From Candidatus Babeliaceae bacterium (GTDB lineage Bacteria; Babelota; Babeliae; Babelales; Babelaceae): a stretch of 52,406 nucleotides of DNA. How positions within the stretch are numbered: position 1 is the first letter of the stretch; each line of letters begins with the position of its first letter. Both the position numbers and the translations under genes were made by a program. Below the pieces are notes generated by a model, which saw only the letters and a list, made by a program, of their open reading frames with translations, did no database searches and was not told the origin of the DNA. The stretch spans positions 1-52,406 of the forward strand of contig JAFFZZ010000091.1 in the NCBI GenBank assembly GCA_016933915.1, written 5' to 3'. Below are positions 43,906 through 52,406 of this stretch, in pieces.

Positions 43906-44254
43906 CAATCTGCAATGCTACATGACAAACGGGATGGTTTAACGAAGCCATTCACTGACCCTTTTTCTCTTTAAAGTAATTTCCAGACAAAGCCTTAGAA
44001 CATTACAACTTTTGGACAGACTGTAGGAGGGAGACCTTCTCCTTATGCCCGGCCATGTATGGATTGCCAGCAATATTAAAAACAACCGTATCGCTGAGGC
44101 TGCAGGCTACAGCAGTGGTTTTGGTCGTTTTTTAGAACACCCGCTCCACCACCGATTCGCCCGAATCAACACTTACACAGAACTCCGCGGCGCAGTCGAG
44201 CAGGGAAAGGAATTACCCTCCTCAAGGCATTCGGATAAGAGATGCATGAACCCG
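43906..44254. other. Gap between REP repeats and ankyrin gene
   Basis: A stretch without a confident gene. It contains a 77-codon plus frame at 44045-44278 (M-P-G-H-V-W-I-A-S-N) after AGGAGGGAGA, which has some coding texture but no recognised homology and overlaps the end of the ankyrin gene. It may be a remnant. Confidence 0.35.
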
Positions 44255-45685
44255 TCAAGATATCTTTTTATCAATTGATGTCAGAGCAGTTGTATCAGAA
44301 TCTTCTTCTTTCACAAATCGGCAAATACCAAGTATCTCTCGCATTTTTCTATACTTACCAGGAGTTTGAAGGCTCGCACCATCAAGAATAAATTCCTTTT
44401 CTTCGGTAGATATTTTTCCGTCCTTGAAATTTACTACCTCGTAGCCGTCCTTCTGCGCTTCCTGAGACGCAAGACTCTCACACAGCCAAACCAGACGATT
44501 CAGATTTACCGACTTCCCGCCCAAAACCATCTCTTTAAAAAGATCAGGATCATTCTTCTTAAGAAACTGAGCCACTTGCAAAAAAGTACGTTGCACCATG
44601 AACGAACCAGGTGTCCTGTTTCGTTCATCACCAATACTCATAAGTTCAAAAATAATCGGATCCTTGGGATATTCTTTAACCACCATTTTAAAACTGTCAC
44701 CTAAAGAACCTTCCTCGCGAAATTTTACGATTACTTCATCAATCTTTTTGTCCAATATTGATTTAACTTTGGGAAGCACGTCAAATATCTTATCCATAAG
44801 CAAAACCATTTCTGCATCAGAGAGTTTATTGAAGAGAATATGCAAAAAAGTCTCTTTCGTGTCAGTCGTCTGTTTTTTCAAAATTTCTTGCCACTCATCA
44901 GGACATTTTCTAACAAGCTGTGCAATGAGCAACGGAATACTATCGACTAATTTGTTTTCTGCTGCCAAATGCAAAAACGTCTTCGTCTCAAACGGAACAT
45001 TTACGCTAAAATTTTTAGAACCGGTACACTTGCCAAATTTATCCCATTTCTTTCCTAAAACCCAAAGATGCAACGGTGAAAGCCCGAAACGATCCACATC
45101 ATCTAGCAGATTATACAACTTTAAGTCAGGAACCTGTTTCTTCACATCATTGGTAAATTCCTCAAATGCGTCAGGATGATTAAACAATAGGGTGTGCATG
45201 AAAGTACGGTCATTTTTTTCTTTCAATCTTAATAATGAGCCATCATAAATCTTCGGAGCAAGTCGCTTTGTTTCGCGAATTAAATAAACAAGAACTTCAA
45301 TAGCTTTATTTTCAGCCGCATCATGTAACAAAGTTTTCTTGTCCAAATCATCTTGATGCCACAAAGATAACGTTTTATTAAAATCCGACAAACTGTCAAA
45401 ATGTCTACGAAACTTACTATATAAACCGGCAGATTCATTACTCATAAATTGCTTAAGTTTACCGACTAAATCATGGTTTGGCTTACCATCCAAATCATTC
45501 ATACTATTTTTTTGATGCACATGAAGATTTTTTTTAGGCGACAAGTTGTTAGGAGATTTCCGATTCACAGGAGGAAACTTGTTAATATTTCGCAACGTCA
45601 GATTATTTTTTTTATTCATAGCCTGCAAAAAACCTGTCACCCCACATACTATAATTATCACCGCTAGCATTTTAATAATCTTCAT
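44255..45685 (-). CDS. Secreted ankyrin-repeat protein
   Basis: A 476-residue protein. Residues 1-22 are a signal peptide (I-I-V-C-G-V-T-G-F-L-Q-A before M-N-K-K). A basic, Asn-rich disordered part follows to about 70. Degenerate ankyrin units are seen between about 110 and 300: K-K-T-L-L-H-D-A-A-E-N-K-A-I-E-V-L, D-R-T-F-M-H-T-L-L, G-L-S-P-L-H-L-W-V-L, K-T-F-L-H-L-A-A-E-N-K-L-V-D, K-E-T-F-L-H-I-L-F-N. The T-x-L-H-x-A-A core identifies the fold. The C-terminal third is unrelated and helical. Ankyrin proteins with signal peptides in intracellular bacteria are often effectors; that is inference here. Confidence 0.8.
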   Translation of the reverse strand: MKIIKMLAVIIIVCGVTGFLQAMNKKNNLTLRNINKFPPVNRKSPNNLSPKKNLHVHQKNSMNDLDGKPNHDLVGKLKQFMSNESAGLYSKFRRHFDSLSDFNKTLSLWHQDDLDKKTLLHDAAENKAIEVLVYLIRETKRLAPKIYDGSLLRLKEKNDRTFMHTLLFNHPDAFEEFTNDVKKQVPDLKLYNLLDDVDRFGLSPLHLWVLGKKWDKFGKCTGSKNFSVNVPFETKTFLHLAAENKLVDSIPLLIAQLVRKCPDEWQEILKKQTTDTKETFLHILFNKLSDAEMVLLMDKIFDVLPKVKSILDKKIDEVIVKFREEGSLGDSFKMVVKEYPKDPIIFELMSIGDERNRTPGSFMVQRTFLQVAQFLKKNDPDLFKEMVLGGKSVNLNRLVWLCESLASQEAQKDGYEVVNFKDGKISTEEKEFILDGASLQTPGKYRKMREILGICRFVKEEDSDTTALTSIDKKIS

Positions 45686-45848
45686 ATCTGCTCCTCGAAG
45701 GTAATTGAGGCCACCGCTACAACCTCCTTACTTTTTGCGAAAAAGGACGAGCTCTGTCAAGGAAAATAATACTTTGCAAACCTTTGACGAATAGACAGTG
45801 GAACGGTAGCGTACTAAGAAATACCTCTGCAATACCAAAGGAACATTG

Positions 45849-47972
45849 ATGGCAAACCAAAATCAGCCTGAACAACAAACCGATGTATTGAAACGTTTTT
45901 GTCAAAATATTACCGAACTTGCACGGCAAGGAAAACTTGACCCGGTCATTGGACGACACGAAGAGATCAGACGCGTCATCCAGATCTTATCACGCCGAAC
46001 CAAAAACAACCCGGTTCTTATTGGTGAACCCGGAGTCGGAAAAACAGCCATTGTCGAAGGAATCGCTCAACGTATCGTCAACCGCGACGTCCCTGAAAGC
46101 TTGCAAAACAGTATCATTTATGCACTCGACCTGGGGCTTCTCATCGCTGGTGCAAAATACCAGGGAGAATTTGAAGAGCGCCTGAAAGGGGTACTCAAAG
46201 CAATAGAAGAGAGCAGCGATCATATTATTTTATTCATCGATGAGCTGCATATGCTTGTTGGTGCTGGTGCGGCAGGCGGTGGTGGTATGGATGCATCAAA
46301 CTTACTCAAACCTGCATTAGCACGTGGAATACTTCATTGCATTGGAGCCACAACCATCAAAGAATATAAAAAATATATCGAAAAAGATGCCGCACTCGAA
46401 CGGCGTTTTCAAAAAGTACTCGTTGAAGAACCCAGCCAAGAAGATGCACTTTCCATCCTTCGCGGGCTCAAAGAGCGATACGAACTTCATCATGGAATTC
46501 ATATAAAAGATCAAGCACTTGTTGCCGCCGTCCACCTCTCCGCTCAAAACATCCCTGACCGATTTCTACCCGACAAAGCAATCGATCTTGTCGATGAAGC
46601 CGCTTCAATGGTCAAAATGGCTATTGATTCGCAACCGGAGGCAGTAGACCAACTTGCTCGCAAAATCAGTCAATTAGAAATCGAACGTGTAGCGCTCGCC
46701 AAAGAGAAAGACGAAACCTCAAAAAAACGTCTCACAGAGCTTGAAAAAGAGCTCGAATCTCTCAAAGAAAAGCACAAAACACTCCTTGCACAATGGAAGG
46801 CTGAAAAAGCGCCTCTTGAAAAAATTCGTCTTCTCAAGGAGCAAATTGAACGAAGTACTATCGCGTTTGAACAGGCAGAACGAGCAGGGAACTATGCTAA
46901 AGCTTCAGAAATCAAATATGGCCGCCTCATGCAACTCGAAAAGGAGCTTGAAGCTGAACAAAAAAAACTTGGTAATGGCGGCACGCGTCTTATCAAAGAC
47001 TTTGTCGATGAACATGACATCGCTAAAGTGCTTGCCCGATGGACTGGCATCCCCGCCGAAAAGCTCGCCCAATCAGAAACCGAAAAATTACTCAGAATGG
47101 AAGAGGTGCTCAAGGAACGGGTAGTAGGGCAAGATGAAGCAATACGAGCAATTTCTCATGCCATCCAAATGCATCGGGCAGGACTCGCCGATCCAAATAA
47201 ACCGATCGGCTCATTCCTATTCCTCGGCCCAACCGGCGTCGGCAAAACCGAAGTAGCCAAAACATTGGCTGATTTTTTGTTTAATGATGAACACCGTCTG
47301 ATTCGCATTGATATGAGCGAATACATGGAAAAGCATGCAGTCGCACGATTAATTGGTGCACCACCCGGCTATATTGGCTACGAAGAAGGTGGGCAACTTA
47401 CCGAAGCAGTCCGCAAGCATCCATTTAGTGTTATCCTCTTTGACGAGATCGAAAAAGCACACCCCGATGTCTTTAACATATTCCTTCAGATTCTCGATGA
47501 AGGGCGTCTTACCGACAGCCAGGGACGAACTGTCTCATTCAGAAATACTGTCATTATTATGACTTCTAACCTCGGTTCATCGCTTATTCTCAAAGCGCCT
47601 AAAATCGATGATACTATTCGCACTGAAATCGAAAAGCTCCTCTACAAAACATTCCGCCCCGAATTCCTTAATCGTATTGATTCAATCATCTATTTCCAAA
47701 AATTGGGCATGGAATCGATGTTTGCAATCACAAAGCTACAGGTTGCAAAAGTAGTAGCGCGCCTTGCAGAGAAAGAGATAGCCGTAACCATCGAGCCATC
47801 AGTGTATTCCCACCTCGCCGAGGCAGGATATGAGCCAGAACTCGGAGCACGCCCACTCAAGCGAATTATTCAAACAACAATGACTACCCCGCTAGCTCAA
47901 CTTTTATTGAAAGAACCAACCAAAAAAGCAGTTACCATAGACCTTAAAAACGAAACCATCTTTCTGCGGTAG
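45849..47972 (+). CDS. clpB: ClpB-type disaggregase lacking the N-terminal domain
   Basis: A 707-residue Hsp100 AAA+ protein. NBD1: D-P-V-I-G-R then Walker A G-E-P-G-V-G-K-T near residue 60 and Walker B L-F-I-D-E. The ClpB middle coiled coil (about 255-375, including L-A-Q-W-K-A-E-K) is long, which separates ClpB from ClpA/C. NBD2: [12 protein letters not shown] near 458, [11 protein letters not shown], and S-N-L-G. Full ClpB is about 860 residues; the about 150-residue N domain is missing. ClpB lifts proteins out of aggregates with DnaK. The ATG at 45849 follows AAGGAAC; a TTG precedes it. A short N-domain-less form is normal as an alternate product, but here it is the only form encoded. Confidence 0.95.
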   Translation: MANQNQPEQQTDVLKRFCQNITELARQGKLDPVIGRHEEIRRVIQILSRRTKNNPVLIGEPGVGKTAIVEGIAQRIVNRDVPESLQNSIIYALDLGLLIAGAKYQGEFEERLKGVLKAIEESSDHIILFIDELHMLVGAGAAGGGGMDASNLLKPALARGILHCIGATTIKEYKKYIEKDAALERRFQKVLVEEPSQEDALSILRGLKERYELHHGIHIKDQALVAAVHLSAQNIPDRFLPDKAIDLVDEAASMVKMAIDSQPEAVDQLARKISQLEIERVALAKEKDETSKKRLTELEKELESLKEKHKTLLAQWKAEKAPLEKIRLLKEQIERSTIAFEQAERAGNYAKASEIKYGRLMQLEKELEAEQKKLGNGGTRLIKDFVDEHDIAKVLARWTGIPAEKLAQSETEKLLRMEEVLKERVVGQDEAIRAISHAIQMHRAGLADPNKPIGSFLFLGPTGVGKTEVAKTLADFLFNDEHRLIRIDMSEYMEKHAVARLIGAPPGYIGYEEGGQLTEAVRKHPFSVILFDEIEKAHPDVFNIFLQILDEGRLTDSQGRTVSFRNTVIIMTSNLGSSLILKAPKIDDTIRTEIEKLLYKTFRPEFLNRIDSIIYFQKLGMESMFAITKLQVAKVVARLAEKEIAVTIEPSVYSHLAEAGYEPELGARPLKRIIQTTMTTPLAQLLLKEPTKKAVTIDLKNETIFLR

Positions 47973-48037
47973 AAGTGATAAATCAGATGTTCGTATTTTA
48001 ATTGTACAACAGATAAAAGGATTTAACGTTTTTTTTC

Positions 48038-48066
48038 TTGACAGAGAAGTCCTAGCTGCGTATCAT
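48038..48066 (+). promoter_or_regulatory. Promoter for the tRNA-Lys-tRNA-Glu unit
   Basis: Consensus TTGACA at 48038-48043, a 17-bp spacer, and TATCAT at 48061-48066, ending 14 bp before the tRNA-Lys 5' end. Confidence 0.8.
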
Positions 48067-48080
48067 AGACACTAACAGGT

Positions 48081-48156
48081 GAGCCGCTAGCTCAGTCGGT
48101 AGAGCACCAGCCTTTTAAGCTGTGGGTCGTTGGTTCGATTCCAACGCGGCTCACCA
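48081..48156 (+). tRNA. tRNA-Lys (TTT)
   Basis: Acceptor GAGCCGC/GCGGCTC, D arm GCTC/GAGC, anticodon stem CCAGC with GCTGT (outer pair mismatched) and loop CTTTTAA giving anticodon TTT, T arm GTTGG/CCAAC with TTCGATT, discriminator A and gene-encoded CCA. Confidence 0.95.
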
Positions 48157-48183
48157 TAAGTATTTTCTTCTTTTACATATCAC

Positions 48184-48261
48184 GTCCCCATCGTCTAGCC
48201 CGGTCTAGGACGCCACCCTTTCACGGTGAAAACAGGGGTTCGAATCCCCTTGGGGACGCCA
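48184..48261 (+). tRNA. tRNA-Glu (TTC)
   Basis: Acceptor GTCCCCA/TGGGGAC, anticodon stem CCACC/GGTGA (last pair mismatched C-A or shifted) with loop CTTTCAC giving anticodon TTC, T arm GGGGTTCGAATCCCC, discriminator G and encoded CCA. A T-run follows at 48263-48267. It is 27 bp after tRNA-Lys, in the same transcript. Confidence 0.94.
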
Positions 48262-48320
48262 GTTTTTGTAAATCTTCAGCTGGCATCTTTAGATTCTTTA
48301 ACTGATTTCTCTTACTTTAT

Positions 48321-48807
48321 CCGCACAGGGCTCGTTTTTCTATTGATACAGTTTATCAGCGTTTTTGGGAAAACAACAAAGAATATATCTTTCAAATGCA
48401 GCATCTATTATCAATAAAAAATGCTGTAGAATTTTGAGAACTTAAAAGCTTTAATTGAAAGCACCATCGAAAAGCATATCGCCTCTTTTGATGCAATGAA
48501 TTTAGAAACATATCCGCTCCAATTATGGACTGAACGATCTAAGATTATGGAATCGCAGCTAAAAACTAAAAATAAAGATATGGACGTACTCAGAGACACA
48601 ATCAACAAGGTGGCAATAATGTATGCGGAAGACAAATCTGCTAAAGAAAGTTGGGAAACAAAACTTATCCACTTTAACAATCTCCACCAACTCTCTGCTT
48701 TCCTAAAAAGTGAATTCCCGCCAAACCCAAATAATACATTCAGTTCCTTAATACGGACTCAAATTATCGCCGCTTCGCTCAAGCCCTACCAACATTTCAA
48801 CAAATGA
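48321..48807 (+). pseudogene. Frameshifted gene remnant downstream of tRNA-Glu
   Basis: Two adjacent frames give one continuous protein-like sequence. The first (up to TGA at 48435-48437) reads D-T-V-Y-Q-R-F-W-E-N-N-K-E-Y-I-F-Q-M, then L-L-S-I-K-N-A-V-E-F; the second, shifted by one base at about 48430-48437, continues E-N-L-K-A-L-I-E-S-T-I-E-K-H-I to the stop at 48807, including an ATG at 48496. No start codon with a binding site is seen upstream. No family recognised. Being directly 3' of a tRNA gene, it may be a leftover of an integrated element; that is inference. A shorter real gene from 48496 is the alternative. Confidence 0.5.
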
Positions 48808-48831
48808 CAAAAAAATGATGCGTGGTATACT
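48804..48831 (+). promoter_or_regulatory. Promoter for mnmH, likely leaderless
   Basis: ATGACA (48804-48809), a 16-bp spacer, and TATACT (48826-48831). The ATG of mnmH is only 6 bp after the -10, which places the expected transcription start at or next to the start codon. Confidence 0.6.
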
Positions 48832-48837
48832 TAAAGT

Positions 48838-49917
48838 ATGATTACTTCACTTCAGCCGCGCGACTATCGCGCCCGTCACACATCCACCTTAACTATTGAC
48901 GTTCGATCACCGGGTGAATTTGCGCACGGTCACATTCCAGGGGCAGTTAACCTACCTCTTTTTTCCGATGATGAGCGCGCCGTTGTTGGCACTCTCTACA
49001 AAAAAGAAGGCCGCGATAGTGCGGTAAAGAGGGGGCTTAACTTCGTTAGCCCTCGTCTCAATGAGATCATTGAAAGAGCTACACAGCTATTGGCAACATC
49101 ACATGATCCATCAAGCCGCGAGATAGTCATCTACTGTGCCCGTGGCGGCATGAGAAGTAAAAGCATTGCGATGCTTGTAGCCTGTGCCGGATATAAAACT
49201 TATCAGCTTTCAGGCGGTTTTAAAGCGTACAAACATTTTTTACGACAAGAGATCTCTGCATACAGATTTATTCTTCTCGGCGGAAAAACCGGATCGGGAA
49301 AAACGGCACTGTTGCCAAAACTCAGCGCTTGCGGAGAACAGGTTGTCGATCTTGAAAAAATTGCCTGTCACCGCGGATCGACATTCGGTGCACTCGGCTA
49401 CTATTCACAACCAACACAAGAACAGTTTATTGTTTCGGTTCTTCATGAAATCGCAGGCCATGAAAAGCATCGCCCTATCTGGCTCGAACATGAGGGAAGC
49501 AGGTTAGGTGCCGTTGCTATCCCAGCCGAACTCTGGAAATCAATGTATCATTCACCAGTCGCATACATCGAAGTCCCCCTCGCTTATCGCAAAGAAATTC
49601 TGCAACAGGAATATGGAAAATTCGCAAATAACGAACTTATAGAATGCACAAAAAAATTGGAAAAGCGTCTTGGTGGACTCGCAACAGCAGCAATCATAAC
49701 TGCTCTTGAAAACAATGATCGAGAAAAAGCGGTCAACCTACTTCTTGAACATTATGATCGTGCCTATGATTATGCAACAAAACGCAACACACATAACACT
49801 TTTTTTAAGGTCGATTTAACAACTAAGGCATATACTCAATGGGCAACACATCTCTCCTCCTTTGGCCATCAGATTTCAGATGAAATACGCAGAAGTCATC
49901 CTACTCAAGGGACCTGA
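48838..49917 (+). CDS. mnmH: tRNA 2-selenouridine / 2-geranylthiouridine synthase
   Basis: A 359-residue two-domain enzyme. An N-terminal rhodanese domain (about 1-138) has V-I-Y-C-A-R-G-G-M-R-S with catalytic Cys100. A P-loop domain follows, with G-G-K-T-G-S-G-K-T (148-156) and D-L-E-K-I-A-C-H-R-G-S-T-F-G-A-L-G, a motif typical of MnmH/SelU. The family replaces sulfur of 2-thiouridine at wobble position 34 of Lys, Glu and Gln tRNAs by selenium via a geranylated intermediate. tRNA-Lys and tRNA-Glu lie just upstream. Selenophosphate synthetase (selD) is not in the window. No Shine-Dalgarno is seen, in line with a leaderless message. It overlaps priA by 38 bp. Confidence 0.93.
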   Translation: MITSLQPRDYRARHTSTLTIDVRSPGEFAHGHIPGAVNLPLFSDDERAVVGTLYKKEGRDSAVKRGLNFVSPRLNEIIERATQLLATSHDPSSREIVIYCARGGMRSKSIAMLVACAGYKTYQLSGGFKAYKHFLRQEISAYRFILLGGKTGSGKTALLPKLSACGEQVVDLEKIACHRGSTFGALGYYSQPTQEQFIVSVLHEIAGHEKHRPIWLEHEGSRLGAVAIPAELWKSMYHSPVAYIEVPLAYRKEILQQEYGKFANNELIECTKKLEKRLGGLATAAIITALENNDREKAVNLLLEHYDRAYDYATKRNTHNTFFKVDLTTKAYTQWATHLSSFGHQISDEIRRSHPTQGT

Positions 49918-51847
49918 ACAGATTCTCACCTACGCAATTCCCGATTCATTGGAATCAGAAGTCTCTGTTGGCAGTCTTGTAACAGTACCGCTACAGCGGC
50001 GATTCGATAAAGGTATCGTTACCGCTATCCAGCACGAGTTACCAAAAACAACTTTCTCTATTCGTCCAATTATTCAGAGTGAACCGTTCCCCGCAGATAC
50101 TCATTACCAACACTTCATAGAGACAATCGCTGCATATTATCGGCTAGAACCAATTGTTTTCTACAAACGACTGAGAACGTTTGTCTACCAAAAGGAAAAG
50201 AATATCACATATGCCTCGCAATCAGACAACTCACCTACAGAACAGGTTATACTAACATCAGCACAACAAAAAATTGTTGACAGCATCAGCCACAATTTCA
50301 ACCCATCGCAGTATGCTCCAACACTTCTGCACGGAGTCACCAGTTCAGGAAAAACAGAGGTATACGTAGCACTCATGAAGCAGGCTCTCGCCGCACAACG
50401 GAGCATACTCTTTCTACTTCCCGATGTCTCCCTCGCCGTACGTTTTTGTTCTCTTCTAAAAGCAAAGCTTCCGCCAGAAACTGCACTCTTCGGATTTCAC
50501 TCCGCTACCGGTGCAAATGAACGTCGTGCCCTCTGGCAAAGACTCTGCAAGGGTCTGCCAACCGTAATCATTGGTGTTCACCTCCCTGTACTCCTTCCAA
50601 TTGCACAACTGGGGCTCATTGTCGTAGACGAAGAACATGACGTAGGATATCAAGAAAAAAAACATCCAAAAATCAATACCAGAGAATGTGCACTCTTACG
50701 TGCCAGTCAACTCAAAATTCCCATCCTTCTCGGCTCTGCAACCCCTTCAATTCATAGCTTTTATAACGTACAACAAAAAAAATGGGCCCTCTTCACCTTA
50801 TCAGAACGTTTTGGAGGCGCATCGTTTCCGACAATTAAAATGGTTAATTTATGCCAGAGTAAAAAAAGGGCATCACCATGGATCAGCGCTGAGCTTGCCA
50901 ACACCATCTCTGATCGGCTCATAAAAAAAGAACAAAGCATTTTATTTTTAAATAGACGGGGTCACAGTTTTTTCATTCAGTGCCGCACCTGCGGTTTTAT
51001 CTTTTGCTGTCCCAACTGTTCTGTCAGCCTCACTTACCATGAGAATAAAACGCTTCGCTGTCACTATTGTGACCATCAAACTGAAGAAGCGATAGCATGT
51101 CCTCATTGCCGCAACCAAGACCTCATTAAACGCGGAATAGGAACCCAACAACTTACCACACAGGTACAGCACCTTTTTCCGCAGGCTCGTATTGCACGTG
51201 CCGACCTAGACACAACGGTAAACAAAAAAAGATGGTCAGAAACAATGCGGCAGTTTCACGAGGGTACTATCGATATACTCATCGGCACTCAAACAATCAC
51301 TCGCGGCTACCATTTTCCACGCGTAACGCTTGTCGGCATTATCTGGGCAGATATTAACCTCTCGCTTCCACAATACAATGCAACAGAGACAACGTTACAG
51401 CAGCTCATACAAGTAGCAGGACGTGCCGGCCGTGCCTCTCAAGAGAGTCTTGTTCTCGTCCAGACGTTGGGCAATCATCCGGTACTCAAATTTTTTGATG
51501 AATTACGATTCCACGAGTTTTATACGTATGAATCACATTTTCGAAAAACACTCTCCTACCCACCATTCATCCGATTCGCTGAGCTTGAGCTGCGCAATAG
51601 CGACCTTGCCAAAGTCAACACAGACGCACACGCGTGCGCTTTTGCGCTCAAAGAATTTCAGAAGAAGGAACCAAACCTTATCGTACTCGGACCAGCAAAT
51701 CCACCCGTTGAGACCATAAAGGGGATATCGCGCCGGCTCATTTATCTAAAGGCACCCACATTCGCCATTATTCACGCCGCATACGAACAAATTCCACCAT
51801 GCGTTCATGCATCCACTATCTTCTTTACCCCAAATCCCATACAATAA
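49880..51847 (+). CDS. priA: Primosomal protein PriA (replication restart helicase)
   Basis: A 655-residue superfamily 2 helicase that reloads the replisome at stalled forks. The N-terminal DNA-binding domain (about 1-110) leads to the helicase core: Walker A G-V-T-S-S-G-K-T near residue 155, D-E-E-H-D (motif II) near 250, G-S-A-T-P-S and then zinc-binding CxxC pairs (C-R-T-C, C-C-P-N-C, C-H-Y-C, C-P-H-C around 375-415), and G-T-Q-T-I-T-R-G-Y-H-F-P (motif V region), Q-V-A-G-R-A-G-R (motif VI). Length is a little below E. coli PriA (732). The ATG at 49880 lies inside the end of mnmH; a TTG at 49862 is in frame. Confidence 0.95.
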   Translation: MKYAEVILLKGPEQILTYAIPDSLESEVSVGSLVTVPLQRRFDKGIVTAIQHELPKTTFSIRPIIQSEPFPADTHYQHFIETIAAYYRLEPIVFYKRLRTFVYQKEKNITYASQSDNSPTEQVILTSAQQKIVDSISHNFNPSQYAPTLLHGVTSSGKTEVYVALMKQALAAQRSILFLLPDVSLAVRFCSLLKAKLPPETALFGFHSATGANERRALWQRLCKGLPTVIIGVHLPVLLPIAQLGLIVVDEEHDVGYQEKKHPKINTRECALLRASQLKIPILLGSATPSIHSFYNVQQKKWALFTLSERFGGASFPTIKMVNLCQSKKRASPWISAELANTISDRLIKKEQSILFLNRRGHSFFIQCRTCGFIFCCPNCSVSLTYHENKTLRCHYCDHQTEEAIACPHCRNQDLIKRGIGTQQLTTQVQHLFPQARIARADLDTTVNKKRWSETMRQFHEGTIDILIGTQTITRGYHFPRVTLVGIIWADINLSLPQYNATETTLQQLIQVAGRAGRASQESLVLVQTLGNHPVLKFFDELRFHEFYTYESHFRKTLSYPPFIRFAELELRNSDLAKVNTDAHACAFALKEFQKKEPNLIVLGPANPPVETIKGISRRLIYLKAPTFAIIHAAYEQIPPCVHASTIFFTPNPIQ

Positions 51848-51925
51848 ATAAGGAAAAACAACGTACAAGAAATAGACACCCCAACATACGTCACGTTTTC
51901 GCAAGAATCATCAAAAAACCCACAA

Positions 51926-51953
51926 CTGACAAAAACAGTGTTTTTTGTATACT
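51926..51953 (+). promoter_or_regulatory. Promoter for the C-terminal window gene
   Basis: CTGACA (51926-51931), a 16-bp spacer and TATACT (51948-51953), 44 bp before the ATG at 51998. Confidence 0.6.
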
Positions 51954-51997
51954 TTAAATAAGTTATGCGATAAAAAAACCAATCTCTGGGAAAAATA

Positions 51998-52291
51998 ATG
52001 ACAAAAAGAAATACCCTGGTACTGCTTTGCATTATTAGCTTGCCGTTCAGCTGCACACCGGTTTGCGCGATGCACAAGACGGTTAACACCATCAACAATG
52101 CGGTTAAATTATCAGTAATAACATGCCAAAGCTCTCCTTTCGCAAATTCTGCATGTCCATGTCCATTCTGGAAAAGCAATTCCGGCAAAACTGTCATCAT
52201 CGGCAGTGGAATTATTGGGATGTTGGAATCATCGGAATCATCGGAGTACGCGCGTGGATTCGCTTTTGTCGGTCCAGGCCTAAATCAATAA
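51998..52291 (+). pseudogene. Secreted small protein, apparently frameshifted
   Basis: The open frame has a signal peptide (ending P-V-C-A-M-H), a Cys pair C-P-C-P-F-W and a hydrophobic G-K-T-V-I-I-G-S-G-I-I-G, then abruptly low-complexity E-S-S-E-S-S. In the frame one base back, the same DNA continues the hydrophobic run (V-G-I-I-G-I-I-G-V-R-A-W-I-R-F) with a basic stop-transfer and then G-F-P-E-V-P-G-K-V-S-E-V-P to the window edge without a stop. So the intact product probably is one membrane protein with a single helix and repeats, broken by a -1 shift near GGG at 52217-52219. The DNA there contains GGAATCATC repeated in tandem (52225-52242). It could also be two short genes. It extends past the window. 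Confidence 0.5.
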
Positions 52292-52406
52292 ATGGCCACA
52301 CAACAGGTTTCCCAGAAGTTCCAGGAAAAGTCTCAGAAGTTCCAAAAAATGTTTCATCCAAAGACAATAATAATGCGGAATCTGTCTCTAACAACGACCT
52401 CATCGA

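Noticed and set aside
44045-44278. A 77-codon frame before the ankyrin gene
   Set aside because: There is a purine-rich sequence upstream, but no homology, odd composition, and overlap with the convergent gene; listed only under the gap.
45849-47972. Identity as ClpC or ClpA
   Set aside because: The long middle coiled coil after NBD1 and its sequence are of ClpB type; no ClpP-binding loop was recognised.
48411-48680. Minus-strand 89-codon frame downstream of tRNA-Glu
   Set aside because: It is antisense to the frameshifted remnant whose plus-strand reading is more protein-like.

Overview
This 52.4 kb window looks like chromosome from a reduced, host-associated bacterium, most likely Candidatus Dependentiae (TM6/Babelota). 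That assignment is an inference from gene content; no 16S gene is present. Supporting signs are dense, often overlapping informational and housekeeping genes mixed with many signal-peptide proteins of eukaryotic flavour (WD40 propeller, ankyrin-like repeats, PPP-type phosphatases), a cysteine-rich outer-membrane-barrel-like protein, an unusual ATP synthase locus and few biosynthetic genes.

Layout. 1-1.06 kb: 3' part of a WD40 protein whose C-terminus imitates the prenylated tail of RhoA. 1.1-4.5 kb: acylphosphatase-like protein, gltX, a DUF4911-like protein and an amino-acid permease. 4.6-6.9 kb: secreted/outer-membrane proteins. 7.0-10 kb: rpsU-rbfA-prepilin peptidase, then a folC-like Mur ligase. 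10-13 kb: part of an ATP synthase membrane sector (AtpR-like, subunit a, and one polypeptide of four fused c-subunit hairpins) followed by a cysteine synthase-like gene. 13-15 kb: two secreted unknowns. 15.2-19 kb: argS and three nucleotide-cleaning hydrolases. 19-25.7 kb (minus strand): lgt-dnaG-rpoD, a CNNM/CBS membrane protein and a CapA-like protein. 25.9-30.3 kb: RluB-type pseudouridine synthase, a small secreted protein, a MATE transporter and gatC-gatA. 30.3-38 kb: secreted coiled-coil protein, membrane-anchored adenylate kinase, mreC with an antisense-overlapping neighbour, and two secreted PPP phosphatases. 38-43.7 kb: mnmE, a Jag-like gene, tRNA-Gly, ruvA, a tandem Ddl fusion and orn. 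43.7-45.7 kb: REP-like hairpins and a secreted ankyrin protein. 45.8-52.4 kb: N-domain-less clpB, tRNA-Lys, tRNA-Glu, a frameshifted gene remnant, mnmH, priA and a frameshifted secreted protein.

The housekeeping genes cover translation (gltX, argS, gatCA, rpsU, rbfA, tRNA modification by mnmE/mnmH), replication and repair (dnaG, priA, ruvA), wall and shape (Ddl fusion, mreC, lgt) and nucleotide hygiene. The secreted set is the candidate host-interaction layer. The least ordinary items are the RhoA-like CaaX tail, the four-hairpin c-subunit with carboxylates E/Q/E/D, the double Ddl with complementary active-site changes, the primase that has lost most zinc ligands, the paired secreted PPP phosphatases, and the mreC tail antisense to another gene. 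Promoters are readily seen: several genes have TTGaca-like and TATACT-like boxes, and mnmH appears to be transcribed leaderless.
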